Shown one piece after another: positions 62,314-64,000 of a DNA stretch of 64,000 nucleotides. Under the pieces are notes generated by a model that was not told the DNA's origin, made no database searches, and saw only the letters and a list, made by a program, of their open reading frames with translations. Each line of letters opens with the position of its first letter. The stretch's first letter is position 1. Source of the stretch: an uncultured Bacteroidota bacterium (GTDB taxonomy: Bacteria > Bacteroidota > Bacteroidia > Chitinophagales > Chitinophagaceae). The translations under genes and the position numbers were made by a program. The stretch is taken from contig CAINUN010000079.1 of NCBI GenBank assembly GCA_903853805.1, positions 1-64,000 on the forward strand. Reading direction: 5' to 3'.

Positions 62314-63999
62314 GGTTTCATTTCCATCTCCATACTTCACAAAATAAACCTCTGACGAATATCCTTTCATATCTATGATCGTTTTAGGCTTGGACAGACT
62401 CAGGCTGACAACTTCTTTGCCGGTAGCATCAAAGACCATAATCGTTCCTTTGGCAGATGGGCAAATGATTGTAAAACTTTCATTGAAAGGATTAGGTGAA
62501 ACGCTAAACAAATGCCCAGCACTACTAAACGTAAAAAATAGGACATTAGAAATGCCGCTGCATCCGCTTGGTAAAGTTCCTTTTAAGGTATAATTCCCAT
62601 TTTGAACTGGAGAGTAGATTTGATTTGAGGCACCTGCTATAGGCGAACCATCTAAATTCCATTGGTAATTATAAAATCCTTTGATTGCAGACAATGAATT
62701 GCCCGATTGAACAATAGTAACTATTGGAGTTGTGATAAAAGAATCGAACATTGGTGCTGATTGAGTGGAACAACCCAAAGCCCTAACTGTAACTGTATAA
62801 TAACCTGTTGTATTAGCTTTGTAAAAATTATTGGTAGCACCTTGAATATTTTCTCCATTTTGTTGCCATTGATATGCCGGAACAACACTATTTGTATTTG
62901 CCAATATGCCTACAGTATCTCCTTCACACCAAATATCTATACTATCTTGATTCAGTGTAACTGTTGGTAAAGGGTTTACCTTAATTTCAATAGCTGTTGA
63001 AGTATCGATTGAATAACTGTTTGTAACTACTCTTTTATACCATGTTGTTGTATTAAGGGCTGTAGGTTGATAATTGGAACCATTATTAACACCAAATGCT
63101 GCTGAAAATCCACTACTGGAACTTGATGTCGATTTGAGCCAGGTATAGTTATATAAACTATTTCCTCCAATGGGTATATTTCCAATAATGATTGCCGGAA
63201 TTGTATTTATGCAAATAGTTTGGGGAGCGCTAATGTTATTATAACAATCAGGTAAATCAACTACCAAAGTATTTATTACCTCATTTGTAAATATAGGGGG
63301 GTTATTATCGAAATAAATTGCTGCTTTATTTTTTATTGTGCTTCCTATTGATGTAGCATTCAAATAATTAACTTGAAATAATACATGACCTCTACTAGCA
63401 GAATCATTATTATTAATGTAAGTAAGGTTGATATTGTCGAAATGAAACTTCAACACATTACCTGTTAATACTTCGGTGTACATATTGTGTGACTTACCAA
63501 TGACCGAAACAGTATTAATATCTAAATCTGTATCTAATGTATCTAAGATGTAAATTTTTTTTGCTGTGTCATTTCCTACGTTTTGAAAGTCGATTGTGTA
63601 AGTAAAAGTGGTATTAGGCAACACATAACCCGAATCACACACACCTTGAGGATAAACGGAAATATCATTTGGGTCAAAAGAACCTGTAATGACATAGCAA
63701 TTTGTCTTCGCGTTGTTAGCAGGATTTGCATCTCCTGTTATCGGGTCTATGATTGTAGTTACACAAACTGTATCGCCCATATTACCCAAGGGATTGACAG
63801 TAACATGGGGTTGAAAATGAGGCGAATTGTAATTCAGATTTGAGTAATTCCAAACAACAGTATCACCAATTATTTGACTTGGAGTTGGGTAAGCACTATA
63901 ATAAGTTAGAAGGCTGTCTAATACCATTTTTACGGTTCCTGTTTGTGGAATACAACCATCATTGAAAACATCTAATCCTATTGGTGAGTTTGTCCATGT
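62287..63999 (-). CDS. Secreted DUF11-like protein with T9SS type A tail, 5' end beyond window
   Basis: A minus-strand gene open to the right window edge; the visible part is 571 residues with no start codon required inside the window. It contains DUF11/CARDB-like repeats (FDPNDISVYPQGV, NTTFTYTIDFQNVGNDTAKKI), then Ig-like domains (PAYQWQQNGENIQGATNNFY). The end (VSPNPFNESFTIIC to ETVKVVKE) is a type A T9SS sorting domain. It is the upstream neighbour of the SBBP protein, 64 bp apart, likely in one operon. Confidence 0.85.
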   Translation of the reverse strand, partial: TWTNSPIGLDVFNDGCIPQTGTVKMVLDSLLTYYSAYPTPSQIIGDTVVWNYSNLNYNSPHFQPHVTVNPLGNMGDTVCVTTIIDPITGDANPANNAKTNCYVITGSFDPNDISVYPQGVCDSGYVLPNTTFTYTIDFQNVGNDTAKKIYILDTLDTDLDINTVSVIGKSHNMYTEVLTGNVLKFHFDNINLTYINNNDSASRGHVLFQVNYLNATSIGSTIKNKAAIYFDNNPPIFTNEVINTLVVDLPDCYNNISAPQTICINTIPAIIIGNIPIGGNSLYNYTWLKSTSSSSSGFSAAFGVNNGSNYQPTALNTTTWYKRVVTNSYSIDTSTAIEIKVNPLPTVTLNQDSIDIWCEGDTVGILANTNSVVPAYQWQQNGENIQGATNNFYKANTTGYYTVTVRALGCSTQSAPMFDSFITTPIVTIVQSGNSLSAIKGFYNYQWNLDGSPIAGASNQIYSPVQNGNYTLKGTLPSGCSGISNVLFFTFSSAGHLFSVSPNPFNESFTIICPSAKGTIMVFDATGKEVVSLSLSKPKTIIDMKGYSSEVYFVKYGDGNETETVKVVKE

Positions 64000-64000
64000 T

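Overview
This AT-rich window reads as a chromosomal segment of a free-living, T9SS-bearing member of the Bacteroidota, probably near Chitinophagales/Sphingobacteriales; the exact lineage is an inference. The grounds are: nine secreted proteins with type IX secretion C-terminal sorting domains (seven type A, two type B); a stand-alone protein resembling the C-terminal part of GldM; the long three-domain form of IspG; a fused E1 alpha/beta 2-oxoacid dehydrogenase; a DUF4249 lipoprotein; and at least fifteen promoters matching the Bacteroidota -7 element TAnnTTTG. No rRNA, tRNA, prophage, insertion sequence or CRISPR array was found.

Layout. 0-10 kb: an unidentified structured element at the left edge, a divergent sugar kinase (ROK) and FHS-type sugar transporter, a protein with kinase-like motifs, a CotH-like T9SS substrate, a PhaB-like reductase, IspG, an alpha/beta hydrolase and a CBS protein. 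10-17.4 kb: DUF3109, the fused E1, the selenium pair mnmH-selD, a GT2 glycosyltransferase, a frameshifted PaaI-type thioesterase and a YdeI-like protein. 17.5-28.5 kb: a T9SS substrate, OxyR, a spermidine-synthase-like protein, PlsY, PrmA, a YitT protein, an ECF sigma factor followed by a membrane protein with a beta-barrel-like C-terminus, and another T9SS substrate. 28.5-29.3 kb: a gene-poor region with 21/22-bp periodic repeats, a possible small gene with a 21-codon duplication, and REP-like hairpins. 29.3-39.8 kb: DUF5362, DnaE and two very large tandem paralogous type B T9SS proteins. 39.8-41.7 kb: the most unusual region, with an unknown gene carrying a palindromic operator, a 22-bp by 9 palindromic array overlapping the promoter of a small DNA-binding-like zipper protein, an 8-bp tandem repeat and an orphan ParD antitoxin. 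41.7-64 kb: mostly core genes (GT9, MarR-YceI, SurE, PurM, DinB, LipB, Ctp protease, phosphohexomutase, succinate-semialdehyde dehydrogenase, SGNH hydrolase, L,D-transpeptidase, DUF4249, TrxB) among T9SS substrates, the last of which runs off the right edge.

How the genes work together. Core metabolism covers isoprenoids (IspG), branched-chain acyl-CoA (E1), phospholipid (PlsY), lipoate (LipB, a cofactor of the E1 complex), purines (PurM) and redox control (OxyR, TrxB). SelD feeds MnmH, so selenium use here is visible only for tRNA 2-selenouridine. The T9SS substrates form the cell-surface/secreted layer. The strongest candidate for something undescribed is the 22-bp array with its small zipper protein at 40.66-41.26 kb. 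Further leads are the atypical kinase candidate at 2.5 kb, the sigma/anti-sigma/barrel pair at 24.8 kb and the repeat-coding small ORF at 28.8 kb.
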